64,000 nt of DNA, taken from assembly GCA_963802635.1 (NCBI GenBank), contig CAWDJJ010000003.1:434001-498000 (forward strand), read 5' to 3'. This stretch comes from CAVTLG01 sp963802635 (GTDB lineage: Bacteria > Chloroflexota > Ktedonobacteria > Ktedonobacterales > Ktedonobacteraceae). The notes beneath the pieces were generated by a model. It did no database searches. It saw nothing but the letters and a program-made list of their open reading frames with translations, and was not told the DNA's origin. Of this stretch, positions 27,066 to 35,034 are shown one piece after another (the first letter of the stretch is position 1; the number at the start of each line of letters is the position of its first letter). Made by a program: the position numbers and the translations under genes.

Positions 27066-28661
27066 CTAGCGCCTTTTGGGCTGGTTAGGACGGTAATCAC
27101 GTGCGCGATCAAGGTTGACGGTTGTAACTAGTCCGTTATCCGTCAGGCGGGAGCGGATACGCTCATCTATACCTTGTAAGCCTCTGGGATTCGCCGTAAT
27201 GACGGTGGGCAAGCCCATATTGTAGCGGTGGTTGAGCAGTTGGAAGAGCTTCTCGTTGGCCCAGGGAGAACTCTGCTGCGCGCCCAGGTCGTTGAGCACC
27301 AGGAGGTCAGCGCCGCGCATTTTTGAGAACAACTGGTCATAGACTTCAGTCGCGGTCGGCGCAAAGGCTGCTCGCAGGTGATCAAGCAAGTCAGGCACGG
27401 CTTCAAAGAGTACAGTTGCTCCGTTGTCAAGGCTCTGATTGGCAATGGCAGCAGCCAGGTGGGTCTTACCACAACCATTGGGGCCAATCAGCAACAGCCA
27501 GCCGTAAGGATTTTCGGCGAAATTGAGCGAGGCTTGACAGGCTTCCTGCACACCAGGAACACGCGAATTAAATGTTTTGAAGCTTTGATTATGAAAAGCA
27601 TCAAGATTGGACATGTCTCGCAATTGTTGACGGCGCTTGTCTTTTTTCTCCGCCTCTTTACATATACATGCAATAGGCTTACCGAAGTTGGGGTATCCAA
27701 AGGGGACGTCGGCTCGCAGATAGCCTGCACCTCTGCACCTGGAGCAGACTTGCCTGGGTGGCTGTAAAGGCGGTAACGGCTGCTGAGACATATCTCGCGT
27801 GACTGCCAGACGCTGCGGCTTTGCCATTGGCTCCGCCTCTTGCGCGATATATTCGCGCCCACGCCGCATATCGGCTATAACTTGCGGATTTAACGGTTGC
27901 GTCGTGCGGCGATAATGCTGCATGTCCTGCGTACGGCTTTGTGGCGCAGGTGTCTGTGGATTCGGAACGGTCATGGGCATACGCATATCACGCAAGTCTC
28001 GCGTGACACGTGCTTGTGTATGCGGCTCGGCATCAGAGACCAACCTTTCACGGTAGATGGGCGCATAATTCGTTCTGGGTTCTGCCACGATACCGCCGTC
28101 TGTTTGTTTATAAGAAAGCAGATCTTTTCCGCCTTGCTCCCAATCGCCATAGCCCATGGCGACAGCATCTTCGTTGTCCTCTTCCCACTCATCAATCACA
28201 TCCGCGTGTGGACCAGCCGCGTAGTTGTCGGCATAATAATCGTTAGCTGGCCGTGACTGTGGAGGTGGCGTGTAGAATGCACCTGGCTGAGAACGAGGCG
28301 TCACTGCGTTATCTGTAACGGGACGTCGCTGCATATGTTCCTGGTTGTAACTATCATAGGTCGTTGGCTGAGAGACCGGTTCATGATGATAAGGATTGTA
28401 AGGACGCCGCTCATAGCGGCTGGGATATCCAGCCTCCCTTTGTTCATGGGGACCCATTGCGCCGCGCCTCATAGGTACCTGAGCGTTGTATTGAGGTTGA
28501 CCCAGGCGCGCTCTTTGTTCTGGCAGTGGCCGACGCGAAACAGGTTGTGGTGATTGTGCGCCGCGCTGTCCCGGCTGCGAGACCCCTTGAGAAGATCGCT
28601 GCTCAGGTGGCAGTTGACGCCGCTGTGCTGTCCTTCCCATGATGTCGTTCAAGCGTTCCAT
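27066..28661 (-). CDS. DnaI/DnaC-like helicase loader ATPase with long disordered N-terminus
   Basis: 531 residues. Residues 1-300 are Pro/Gln/Arg/Tyr-rich and probably disordered. A zinc site follows (CSRCRGAG at 306-309; CICK at 332-334), as in DnaI. The AAA+ domain has Walker A GPNGCGKTHL (393-402), Walker B DLLVLNDLGA and sensor-like TVITANPRG, ending with SRLTDNGLVTTVNLDRARDY. This is the DnaC/DnaI/IstB-type fold. It overlaps the DnaD-like gene by 13 bases and lies downstream of dnaB, so loading the DnaB helicase is the obvious role. Confidence 0.82.
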   Translation of the reverse strand: MERLNDIMGRTAQRRQLPPEQRSSQGVSQPGQRGAQSPQPVSRRPLPEQRARLGQPQYNAQVPMRRGAMGPHEQREAGYPSRYERRPYNPYHHEPVSQPTTYDSYNQEHMQRRPVTDNAVTPRSQPGAFYTPPPQSRPANDYYADNYAAGPHADVIDEWEEDNEDAVAMGYGDWEQGGKDLLSYKQTDGGIVAEPRTNYAPIYRERLVSDAEPHTQARVTRDLRDMRMPMTVPNPQTPAPQSRTQDMQHYRRTTQPLNPQVIADMRRGREYIAQEAEPMAKPQRLAVTRDMSQQPLPPLQPPRQVCSRCRGAGYLRADVPFGYPNFGKPIACICKEAEKKDKRRQQLRDMSNLDAFHNQSFKTFNSRVPGVQEACQASLNFAENPYGWLLLIGPNGCGKTHLAAAIANQSLDNGATVLFEAVPDLLDHLRAAFAPTATEVYDQLFSKMRGADLLVLNDLGAQQSSPWANEKLFQLLNHRYNMGLPTVITANPRGLQGIDERIRSRLTDNGLVTTVNLDRARDYRPNQPKRR

Positions 28662-29401
28662 TGTTGCCGACCTTCCGTTTTCCAGCGCCGTAGAATAGCG
28701 CTAATGTAACTCCATTTTCGTATGTTATGTTGTATAGCTTCGCGAAATGCGGCCTCGATCCATTCCGCTGGATACTGCTCCGCAGCGTCCCTGAGATCTT
28801 CTGCGATTAATGGTGATAAAAGTCCGATATTCTGCTCATATAAGACAAAAATATTGGGCCGTTCAATCTCGACTTGTATATTTCGGGTATTATCGTATCC
28901 ATTAGTTTTAGCATACACTCCTCCCGCAATAGCCTTTTCTTGCTCCTGAATGCCCTGCTGCTCTTCATCGTTTGTGAGCAAACGCACAGGAACCATTTCC
29001 CCTCCTTCTAATTCTGTGACGACCTTGCGACTGCGTGCGGTATTGAAGAAATACCAGCTAATGATCTCAGGTTCGTCTTTGCCTATCGTAATCTGTTTCA
29101 GGTGTATCCTGAGTAGCGTGCCGCGTACAATTGCCTGTTCCAGTCCCTGGCGCAGGCGTTCCTCTGCCGGGCGCGGATCTCCTCTGCGCTTGAGACTGCG
29201 CAGTAAGATCTGATCGCTCTGCAACTCGTGATCACTCACACAACGCGGGTTGCCCTGTTTTTTTGCCAGTAGCCAGAAGATATGCAGCGTCACTTTCAGT
29301 TCGGCGCTATCCTCGATCTCTGGCAAGAGTTGCGTGAAAAAAACCTCTGGAATTGGTACATAAGGATTTTTCCCCGCTGGAAAACCGGTAAAGCCAGTCA
29401 T
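28649..29401 (-). CDS. DnaD-like replication initiation protein
   Basis: 250 residues. The N-terminal ~110 residues form a winged-helix-like domain (IPEVFFTQLLPEIEDSAELK, VTLHIFWLLAKK). The C-terminal ~70 residues match the DnaD/DnaB2 domain (NIFVLYEQNIGLLSPLIAED, EWIEAAFREAIQHN, WSYISAILRRWKTEG), including the YxxxIG and W-YI-IL-W pattern that binds DNA. It sits between dnaB and the loader gene, overlapping the latter. This order supports a replisome-organiser role, as in Firmicutes. Confidence 0.82.
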   Translation of the reverse strand: MTGFTGFPAGKNPYVPIPEVFFTQLLPEIEDSAELKVTLHIFWLLAKKQGNPRCVSDHELQSDQILLRSLKRRGDPRPAEERLRQGLEQAIVRGTLLRIHLKQITIGKDEPEIISWYFFNTARSRKVVTELEGGEMVPVRLLTNDEEQQGIQEQEKAIAGGVYAKTNGYDNTRNIQVEIERPNIFVLYEQNIGLLSPLIAEDLRDAAEQYPAEWIEAAFREAIQHNIRKWSYISAILRRWKTEGRQQWNA

Positions 29402-29423
29402 AGTTGTCCACCCCCATTATTTT

Positions 29424-32400
29424 TTATTCTTCTGTTGGCGGTGAGACTTCCAGATCGCTAAAGCGGGTCTGGTTGGCCTGGAAATAGAGACTTACTTCGC
29501 CAACGGGACCATTGCGGTGCTTGGCGATAATGATATCGGCGATATTTTTGCGTTCGGTATCTGGGTTATAGACGTCTTCTCTATAAATAAACATTACAAT
29601 GTCCGCATCCTGCTCTATACTATTATGTACGATAATATCATCAGCAATAAAATTATGCGCTTCTTCTACTGTGAGGTCGTAGACTTCGGCTTCACCATCG
29701 GGTTCGATAGAGAGTATTTTATCCCAATAGACGTCACTCAGAGCTAAATTTGTCAGTTGCTCACACGCTACAACCTGGGCCAATTTTGCGGTACGATCAC
29801 GGCTCAAGTTTTGTTTGTAAAGACTGGTACCGCAATAGGCATTCCCTAGAGATGCTTGCATCTGGCGGGTTGTTAGACCTGTGGCTTGCATGGCTAACTC
29901 ATCGTCACTCATGGTTACTTGTGTAGGACCTGAGAGATGTCGTGGCAATGCAATACGTTCATCTTTGGCAACCTCATCTAATCGCTTCCAGCCGTGAATG
30001 GTCAAAAATTTATGATTTGCGGTAGCTCGAATGCTACGGCCAAGACGCGTTGTCATTTTATAGATAAGCTTACGTCCGGTCGTAAATGCATGTGTAACCT
30101 TGTGTGGCTCAAGCTGCCACGTTGCTGTGTTCAGCGCGAGTACATTGAAATTACTCTTGCCTACAAGCTGCTCGATGGGTCGGTACAAACCTTCATCTGG
30201 TAAATAAATGGGTGTGTTGCCAGCTAAGCAACCACTTTCACGCAGGTCTGAGAGTTGTGGCACTTTTGATTGTCTACTCTCAACCGCTCGTGAGAGCTGC
30301 GCGAGCGCCATCACCGGCACATCGAGTTCGCGCGCCAGCCCTTTCAAGTTTCGGCTAATCTCCGAGATCTCCTGAACACGATTCTCATTGCGCTTGCCGC
30401 CTACCGTTGATTGCATCAACTGTAAATAGTCCACAATGATCATATCGACGCCCTGTTCAGCTTGCAAGCGTCGTGCCTTACTACGCATTTCCATCGTAGA
30501 AATGCCTGCCGTATCGTCGATCCAGATATTGGCTTCGGCCAACGTGCCCATCGCATAGACGATACGCTCCCACTCGTCATCTTCAATCCAGCCTGTGCGC
30601 AGGCGCTGCTGGTCGATGCCTGCGTCCATTGAGAGAAGGCGTTGTACTAACTGCTCTTTACTCATTTCCAGGCTGAAAACTGCTATCGATTGTTTATGCT
30701 TCACTGCCGCGTTATGCGCCAGGCTAAGAGCCAGTGATGTATTATGCACAAAGACATCCTGGGCTATGAAATTAGCGCCATCAGGGACGGTCAAGTCATA
30801 GACCTGGTGTTCACCTATCGGCTCAATGGAAACAATTTTGTCCCAATAGACATCCTGGCTAGCTGCTAGGCGTAGAGATGTGTCTTGTAGTATCTCCGCA
30901 TAAGCGGCCAGGCGATAACGAGGAATTCCGCGCCTTGCATGAGGATTGTATCCAGCATATTTTCCATATTTAGCGGTTTCTCCACTTCTACGTGCCAGCT
31001 CTATCAATGCTATGCCATCACGCTGCGCACCGTCGCGTATAATTTGCCAGGCTTCTTGGGGCGCGTGTCCTAAATTGCCCAGGCGGGAAGAGATAACATG
31101 TTCGTATGCAGCAAAACGCAGCTTTTTTTCGCCGATCCAGCCAATCTCATCCTGATATTTTTTTATACCTTCGGGATTTGTCAGTGCGACTCGCCATGCG
31201 TTGTTAGATGAAGTTTTAGCATAATGAGCTATGATACCAAAACGGATGAATGCATGTTGAACATCGGCTGCTAGTTGCTGGGAAGCAACTGTAAATTCAA
31301 TGCGTGGACAACCTGCCTGCGTCGCGTAAATACTGCCGTCACAACTCATGAGTGCGCGCAAAAATTCTGCTAGATAGCGACGGCTCCACTGCCAGACGCA
31401 AGATGGAAAATACTTGTCTTGCGCATACTTGCCCATCATCCCCAGTTCTTTAAGCCATACCGTTACCGGATTGGCGGGTAAGATAGCGATACCTCTCTGT
31501 GTGTAAGGCTGTTTCTGCTGGGCAACGGTATAGGTAATCTTCTCCTGTCGGAGTGCGCATGCAGGGTAATACGTTGCAATAATCTGTTTGAAGTCCTCTA
31601 CAATAACTGGATCTGTATTGGTAAAAGCTGGCGAATTTCTTGTCAAGCCACCTTCTGCTATAAAGTAGGCCAGCAGCCGTACTTTCTCTAGCGGCCAGCT
31701 TTCGTCTCCGCCAAATGCGGGGACAGCTGTAGGGACGGCAATGCATTGTCCGATCTGCAAATCATACAGTGGTTGCCAGCCGTTAATGGTGAGAAATGGA
31801 TGGTGGCCTGTTACCTCTACAGTGCGACCAGTATGTGTTCGTACACGATAGCAAGGCTGTATGCCGCTATCTACCCAGTTACTAACCGCTGCCGTTTGAA
31901 CTTTACCCTCGTTAGAGAGTGAGTAGACTGTTGGTAACTGACGCTGCACATACTCTTCAATCGTTTTTCTCTCGCCAGTGGTCGGATTATCTATCAATGT
32001 GCTAGCTGTCAGGCATTTTCCCACGGCAGGCCGGGCTGCTAAAATAATCAAATCGGAGCGTTGCAAGCCGCCGGTCAAGCGATCCAGGTCAGTAAAGCCA
32101 GTCGGAACGCCTACGATGGCACCGCGCCGCTCGTGGAGCTGATCAAGCTTTGCCATATAGTCGGCTAACAGGTCGCGCATGGCCGTGAAGTCGGCGCGTG
32201 CGTGGCGTTGTGTGATGCCAAAAATAAGTTGCTCAGCTTTATCCAGAGCAATGTCAGCATCACTTTCTTCATAGGCCGTCGCCGCGATCTGGCCCGCAGC
32301 ATGAATGAGACGGCGCAGAATAGCCGTACGCTCGACGATACGCCCATAATATTCGACATTCCCGCTCGTTGGTACCTGATTGATCAGCGAAGTGATGTAG

Positions 32401-32645
32401 CTAGGCCCCCCCACTTCTTCTAGCTTGTTCCTGCCAGCCAGTTCATCGCAGATCGTAATAAAGTCTGCCGGTTCATGCTGCTCATAGAGTTGGAGGATCG
32501 TCTCGTAAATTGTGCGATGGGCATCACGATAGAAATCCTCTGGCTGCAAGAAATCTGCCACCTGCACAATCGCCTCAGGATCGATAATGATACTGCCAAG
32601 CACGCCACACTCGGCTTCTATATTCTGCGGTAATAGTTTTTCCAC
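29424..32645 (-). CDS. dnaB: Replicative DNA helicase DnaB containing two inteins
   Basis: 1073 codons; removing two inteins leaves 445 residues, the normal DnaB length. The N-terminal domain (1-150) is typical (LPQNIEAECGVLGSIIIDPE). The RecA-like domain is split twice. Intein 1 (residues 211-635) interrupts the Walker A motif, ARPAVGK / TSLALSLAHN. Intein 2 (806-1008) lies between LSDLRESG and SIEQDADIVMFIYRED. Both begin with Cys and end with His-Asn, and are followed by Thr and Ser respectively, so splicing should work. Walker B is VDMIIVDYLQLMQ. The GTG start at 32645 has CTGGAG 8 bases before it. First gene of the replication operon. Confidence 0.95.
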   Translation of the reverse strand: MEKLLPQNIEAECGVLGSIIIDPEAIVQVADFLQPEDFYRDAHRTIYETILQLYEQHEPADFITICDELAGRNKLEEVGGPSYITSLINQVPTSGNVEYYGRIVERTAILRRLIHAAGQIAATAYEESDADIALDKAEQLIFGITQRHARADFTAMRDLLADYMAKLDQLHERRGAIVGVPTGFTDLDRLTGGLQRSDLIILAARPAVGKCLTASTLIDNPTTGERKTIEEYVQRQLPTVYSLSNEGKVQTAAVSNWVDSGIQPCYRVRTHTGRTVEVTGHHPFLTINGWQPLYDLQIGQCIAVPTAVPAFGGDESWPLEKVRLLAYFIAEGGLTRNSPAFTNTDPVIVEDFKQIIATYYPACALRQEKITYTVAQQKQPYTQRGIAILPANPVTVWLKELGMMGKYAQDKYFPSCVWQWSRRYLAEFLRALMSCDGSIYATQAGCPRIEFTVASQQLAADVQHAFIRFGIIAHYAKTSSNNAWRVALTNPEGIKKYQDEIGWIGEKKLRFAAYEHVISSRLGNLGHAPQEAWQIIRDGAQRDGIALIELARRSGETAKYGKYAGYNPHARRGIPRYRLAAYAEILQDTSLRLAASQDVYWDKIVSIEPIGEHQVYDLTVPDGANFIAQDVFVHNTSLALSLAHNAAVKHKQSIAVFSLEMSKEQLVQRLLSMDAGIDQQRLRTGWIEDDEWERIVYAMGTLAEANIWIDDTAGISTMEMRSKARRLQAEQGVDMIIVDYLQLMQSTVGGKRNENRVQEISEISRNLKGLARELDVPVMALAQLSRAVESRQSKVPQLSDLRESGCLAGNTPIYLPDEGLYRPIEQLVGKSNFNVLALNTATWQLEPHKVTHAFTTGRKLIYKMTTRLGRSIRATANHKFLTIHGWKRLDEVAKDERIALPRHLSGPTQVTMSDDELAMQATGLTTRQMQASLGNAYCGTSLYKQNLSRDRTAKLAQVVACEQLTNLALSDVYWDKILSIEPDGEAEVYDLTVEEAHNFIADDIIVHNSIEQDADIVMFIYREDVYNPDTERKNIADIIIAKHRNGPVGEVSLYFQANQTRFSDLEVSPPTEE
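29622..30230 (-). other. DnaB intein 2 (mini-intein)
   Basis: 203 residues (DnaB 806-1008). It begins CLAGNTPIYLPDEGLYRPIE, has the block B-like RLGRSIRATANHKFLTIHGW and ends EVYDLTVEEAHNFIADDIIV, then HN before Ser. No LAGLIDADG motif remains. The linker (about residues 905-970) has a helix-turn-helix-like stretch (DDELAMQATGLTTRQMQASL) that could be an endonuclease remnant. Confidence 0.92.
30741..32015 (-). other. DnaB intein 1, with LAGLIDADG homing endonuclease
   Basis: 425 residues (DnaB 211-635) within the P-loop. The N-splicing block starts CLTASTLIDNPTTGERKTIE; the TxxH-type block is HTGRTVEVTGHHPFLTINGW. The endonuclease motifs are LLAYFIAEGGL (first dodecapeptide) and YLAEFLRALMSCDGSIYA (second). 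Both keep an acidic catalytic residue (E331 and D436 by count). The C-splicing block is HQVYDLTVPDGANFIAQDVF, then VHN before Thr. The endonuclease may still be active. Confidence 0.92.
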
Positions 32646-32983
32646 TTCATCGACTCCAGCATCTACAAGACTTATTATATCTGCCTACATGCACACAGCA
32701 GAAATAGCGTGACATTGCTGCATGCCACAGTGTCGGGCAATTGATTGCTTAGTACATGCGTAACTTAGTTTTAAGGACCGCGAGTATGTGCAATCTGCCA
32801 GCTCAATTGCTCCTATGACCTGTCTAGCGGCAAGAAGCATTATAGCATATACTTGTACATACGTTCGCGCTCTGCTTTTTGTGCGTCACGTAGGGGACAA
32901 GGGGATTGCTCTCCAAAAATCTCGTGTGCACAAAGTGTAACGAATATTGCGACTGAAATCAAATCATCATGATGGCTCTGCTC

Positions 32984-33128
32984 TGTGGATATGTGGATAT
33001 GTTCACTGTCTGGCACAAGCGTATGATGAGCTTGAATAGCACCGAAAGCAAATTTTTCCTCCACTTATCCACCGCGTAACGGGAGTTATCCCCACTTATC
33101 CACAGAGTTATCCACGTACTTATCCACC
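32984..33128. promoter_or_regulatory. DnaA-box cluster, candidate replication origin or dnaB control region
   Basis: Five DnaA-box-like 9-mers read on the plus strand: TTATCCACC (33065), TTATCCCCA (33086), TTATCCACA (33096, perfect consensus), TTATCCACG (33108) and TTATCCACC (33120). Two more lie on the minus strand as TGTGGATAT (32984 and 32992). Spacing of the last four (10, 12, 12) is near one helical turn. An AT-rich stretch follows (33149-33172). The cluster lies between dnaB and a cyclophilin gene. Confidence 0.75.
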
Positions 33129-33307
33129 AGAAATTGGTCATGTCTCTGAAAAAATGCCATAAAAATTTGTTGTGAGGGGGGAAGCATAGGCTAGATACCT
33201 ATGGGTATTAGGTCTTGACCCAAATAGGTAGGAGGTTTATTATAGACGAATAAATACACGGGTTCCGAGTTGGTCGTGTAAAAAGAAGGAGCATCGATAC
33301 ATATACT

Positions 33308-34222
33308 ATGCCAAAGACGACAAAACGCGAAGCGACGAAACGTGCGGCGCGAGTTGCCAGAGCTCATGCGACTGAGTTATCAAAATTGGAGGTCAAAGAC
33401 CCGCAAGAACGTCGGCGCTCTCCTGGTTACAGGTCCCCGGCTCGTGGTATTGCGCGCTATCCGTGGGCTTCGGCAATTGTGTTGTGCCTCATTCTTGGAG
33501 GCGTGTTTTATTTATACTATCAGCATCTTGGGCCGTTTGCGCCTCGTCCGAAGGTCTCGGCCACGCCGACAGTCGCGCCAATTGCTACCGTAGCGGCTGC
33601 ACAGTCGCCTTGCAACAGTGCGACTATCCTGGCAAAAATAACCAAAACGTCGCCAGCCCCTACGGCTGCAGATGTTAAAGCGATCAAGCATACCTACACG
33701 AAAGCCAGTCAGGTTATCCAGGATAACAAATTGTATTGTGCGGGTATTAACACCAATCGTGGCCTGATTGTCCTTGAACTAAATCCGAGCGAAGCACCTA
33801 TCACCGTCAATAATTTTGTCTTCCTGGCTGAGAACCACTTCTACGATGGATTGACCTTCAATCGCGTTATTCCAGATACCAGCCAATACTCAGGACAAAT
33901 TCATATCGTGCAGGGCGGTGATCCAACCGGTACTGGAAGCGGTGGACCTGGCTATAAGTTTAAAGACGAGACCGTCAAGGGTGGCTATACGGCGGGTACA
34001 GTTGCCATGGCGAACGCTGGTACCAATACAAATGGGAGCCAGTTTTTCATCAATATTACCGATAACAGCAAGCTTCTGGCGAAAAGCTATAATCTTTTTG
34101 GGCGTGTTGTGAAGGGTATGAATGTGGTCGAGCAGATACGCGGACCGAACGAGGTACTGTCTTCTGCGAAAAATATCAAACCGGATGTCATGTACTATGT
34201 CGTAGTAACTCCAGCGTCTTAA
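33308..34222 (+). CDS. Membrane-anchored cyclophilin-type peptidyl-prolyl isomerase
   Basis: 304 residues. A basic cytoplasmic N-terminus (~50 residues) is followed by one membrane helix (YPWASAIVLCLILGGVFYLY), a Pro/Ala-rich linker and a cyclophilin domain from ~145. Cyclophilin motifs: APITVNNFVFLAENHFYDGL, FNRVIP, VQGGDPTGTGSGGPGYKFKD, MANAGTNTNGSQFFI. Family catalytic Arg is kept in FNRVI. It probably folds exported proteins on the outer face of the membrane. The next gene is a soluble paralogue, so the pair arose by duplication. Confidence 0.92.
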   Translation: MPKTTKREATKRAARVARAHATELSKLEVKDPQERRRSPGYRSPARGIARYPWASAIVLCLILGGVFYLYYQHLGPFAPRPKVSATPTVAPIATVAAAQSPCNSATILAKITKTSPAPTAADVKAIKHTYTKASQVIQDNKLYCAGINTNRGLIVLELNPSEAPITVNNFVFLAENHFYDGLTFNRVIPDTSQYSGQIHIVQGGDPTGTGSGGPGYKFKDETVKGGYTAGTVAMANAGTNTNGSQFFINITDNSKLLAKSYNLFGRVVKGMNVVEQIRGPNEVLSSAKNIKPDVMYYVVVTPAS

Positions 34223-34236
34223 AGGGGTGTTACAAT

Positions 34237-34264
34237 AAAGAGGGCGGCCTGGTGGTCGCCCTTT
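34237..34264 (+). terminator. Hairpin between the two cyclophilin genes
   Basis: GGGCGGCC and GGTCGCCC arms with flanking AAAG/CTTT pairs. There is no long T run, so it may attenuate or stabilise the transcript instead of ending it. Confidence 0.55.
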
Positions 34265-34285
34265 AGTATTGAGAGGAGAAGTTTC

Positions 34286-34798
34286 GTGGCGAAACAATAC
34301 AATAATCCACCAGCGATGGTGATCAATCCACAGAAGAAATATGCAGCGATTTTTCATACAGTGCGTGGCGATATGAAGGTTGAACTGTTTGCAGCTCAGG
34401 CTCCGATTACCGTCAACAATTTTGTCTTTCTGGCGCGTGATGGTTTCTACAATGATACGACGTTCCACCGCGTGATTGGCGGCTTTATGGCGCAAGGCGG
34501 TGATCCAACTGGCACCGGGACAGGTGGTCCGGGCTATCGCTTCGATGATGAGTCGGGCGCATTGGCGCTGCAGCATAGCGGAGCCGGGATTTTGTCGATG
34601 GCGAATGCCGGGCGTAACACGAATGGCTCGCAGTTCTTCATCACCTATGGTCCAACACCACACCTCAATGGGAAGCATGGTGTATTTGGTCGTGTCATCG
34701 AAGGTATGAACGTTTTGCAATCCATCCATGAGCGAGATCCACAGCGCTCTCGTCAGCCTGGTGATGCGATACAATCCATCGAGATTATCGAGAGCTAA
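34286..34798 (+). CDS. Cytoplasmic cyclophilin-type peptidyl-prolyl isomerase
   Basis: 170 residues without signal or membrane segment. Complete cyclophilin core: APITVNNFVFLARDGFYNDT, TFHRVIGGFMAQGGDPTGTG, MANAGRNTNGSQFFITYGPT, PHLNGKHGVFGRVIEGMNVL. The catalytic Arg is in FHRVI. GTG start at 34286, preceded by GAGGAGAAG. It isomerises X-Pro bonds and aids protein folding. It is adjacent to the membrane-anchored paralogue. Confidence 0.95.
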   Translation: MAKQYNNPPAMVINPQKKYAAIFHTVRGDMKVELFAAQAPITVNNFVFLARDGFYNDTTFHRVIGGFMAQGGDPTGTGTGGPGYRFDDESGALALQHSGAGILSMANAGRNTNGSQFFITYGPTPHLNGKHGVFGRVIEGMNVLQSIHERDPQRSRQPGDAIQSIEIIES

Positions 34799-34831
34799 AA
34801 GCTTCTTTGCGATAACTTTGCTCTATGTCTG

Positions 34832-34870
34832 CCCTGCTCTTCTTCAGCAAAAGGAGTGCAGGGATTTTTT
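34832..34870 (+). terminator. Rho-independent terminator of the cyclophilin genes
   Basis: CCCTGCTC and GAGTGCAGGG arms with a loop rich in A and C, followed by six T. Confidence 0.85.
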
Positions 34871-34877
34871 ATGGCTA

Positions 34878-34959
34878 ATATTGCCTTGCATTCAGATGAG
34901 AAATGTGCTCTGGCACATTTCTAGCAACGAAAGTTGCGTTTCTGAATGCTTATGGGTAT
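34878..34959 (+). repeat. Nested-hairpin repeat, copy 5
   Basis: Standard ends. One internal hairpin of the second type, with perfect 9-base arms (GAAATGTGC-TCTG-GCACATTTC), then AGTTGCGTTTCTGAATG. Confidence 0.9.
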
Positions 34960-35034
34960 AAAATTTGGAATTCTCGCAATCGTTGCTATACTGTGATACA
35001 GATCTTTACTTTTCATAATAAGGGAGGAAAAAAG

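Noticed and set aside
32840..33064. Minus-strand frame beside the DnaA-box cluster
   Set aside because: It runs into the DnaA boxes, lacks a ribosome binding site and has no domain pattern.
33198..33209. CTATGGGTATTA just after the DnaA-box cluster as another repeat copy
   Set aside because: Only 12 bases of the right end match and there is no left end nearby; too short to call, though it may be a remnant.
33890..34774. 294-codon minus-strand frame across the two cyclophilin genes
   Set aside because: It spans two well-supported genes on the other strand and their terminator, and shows no domain pattern.
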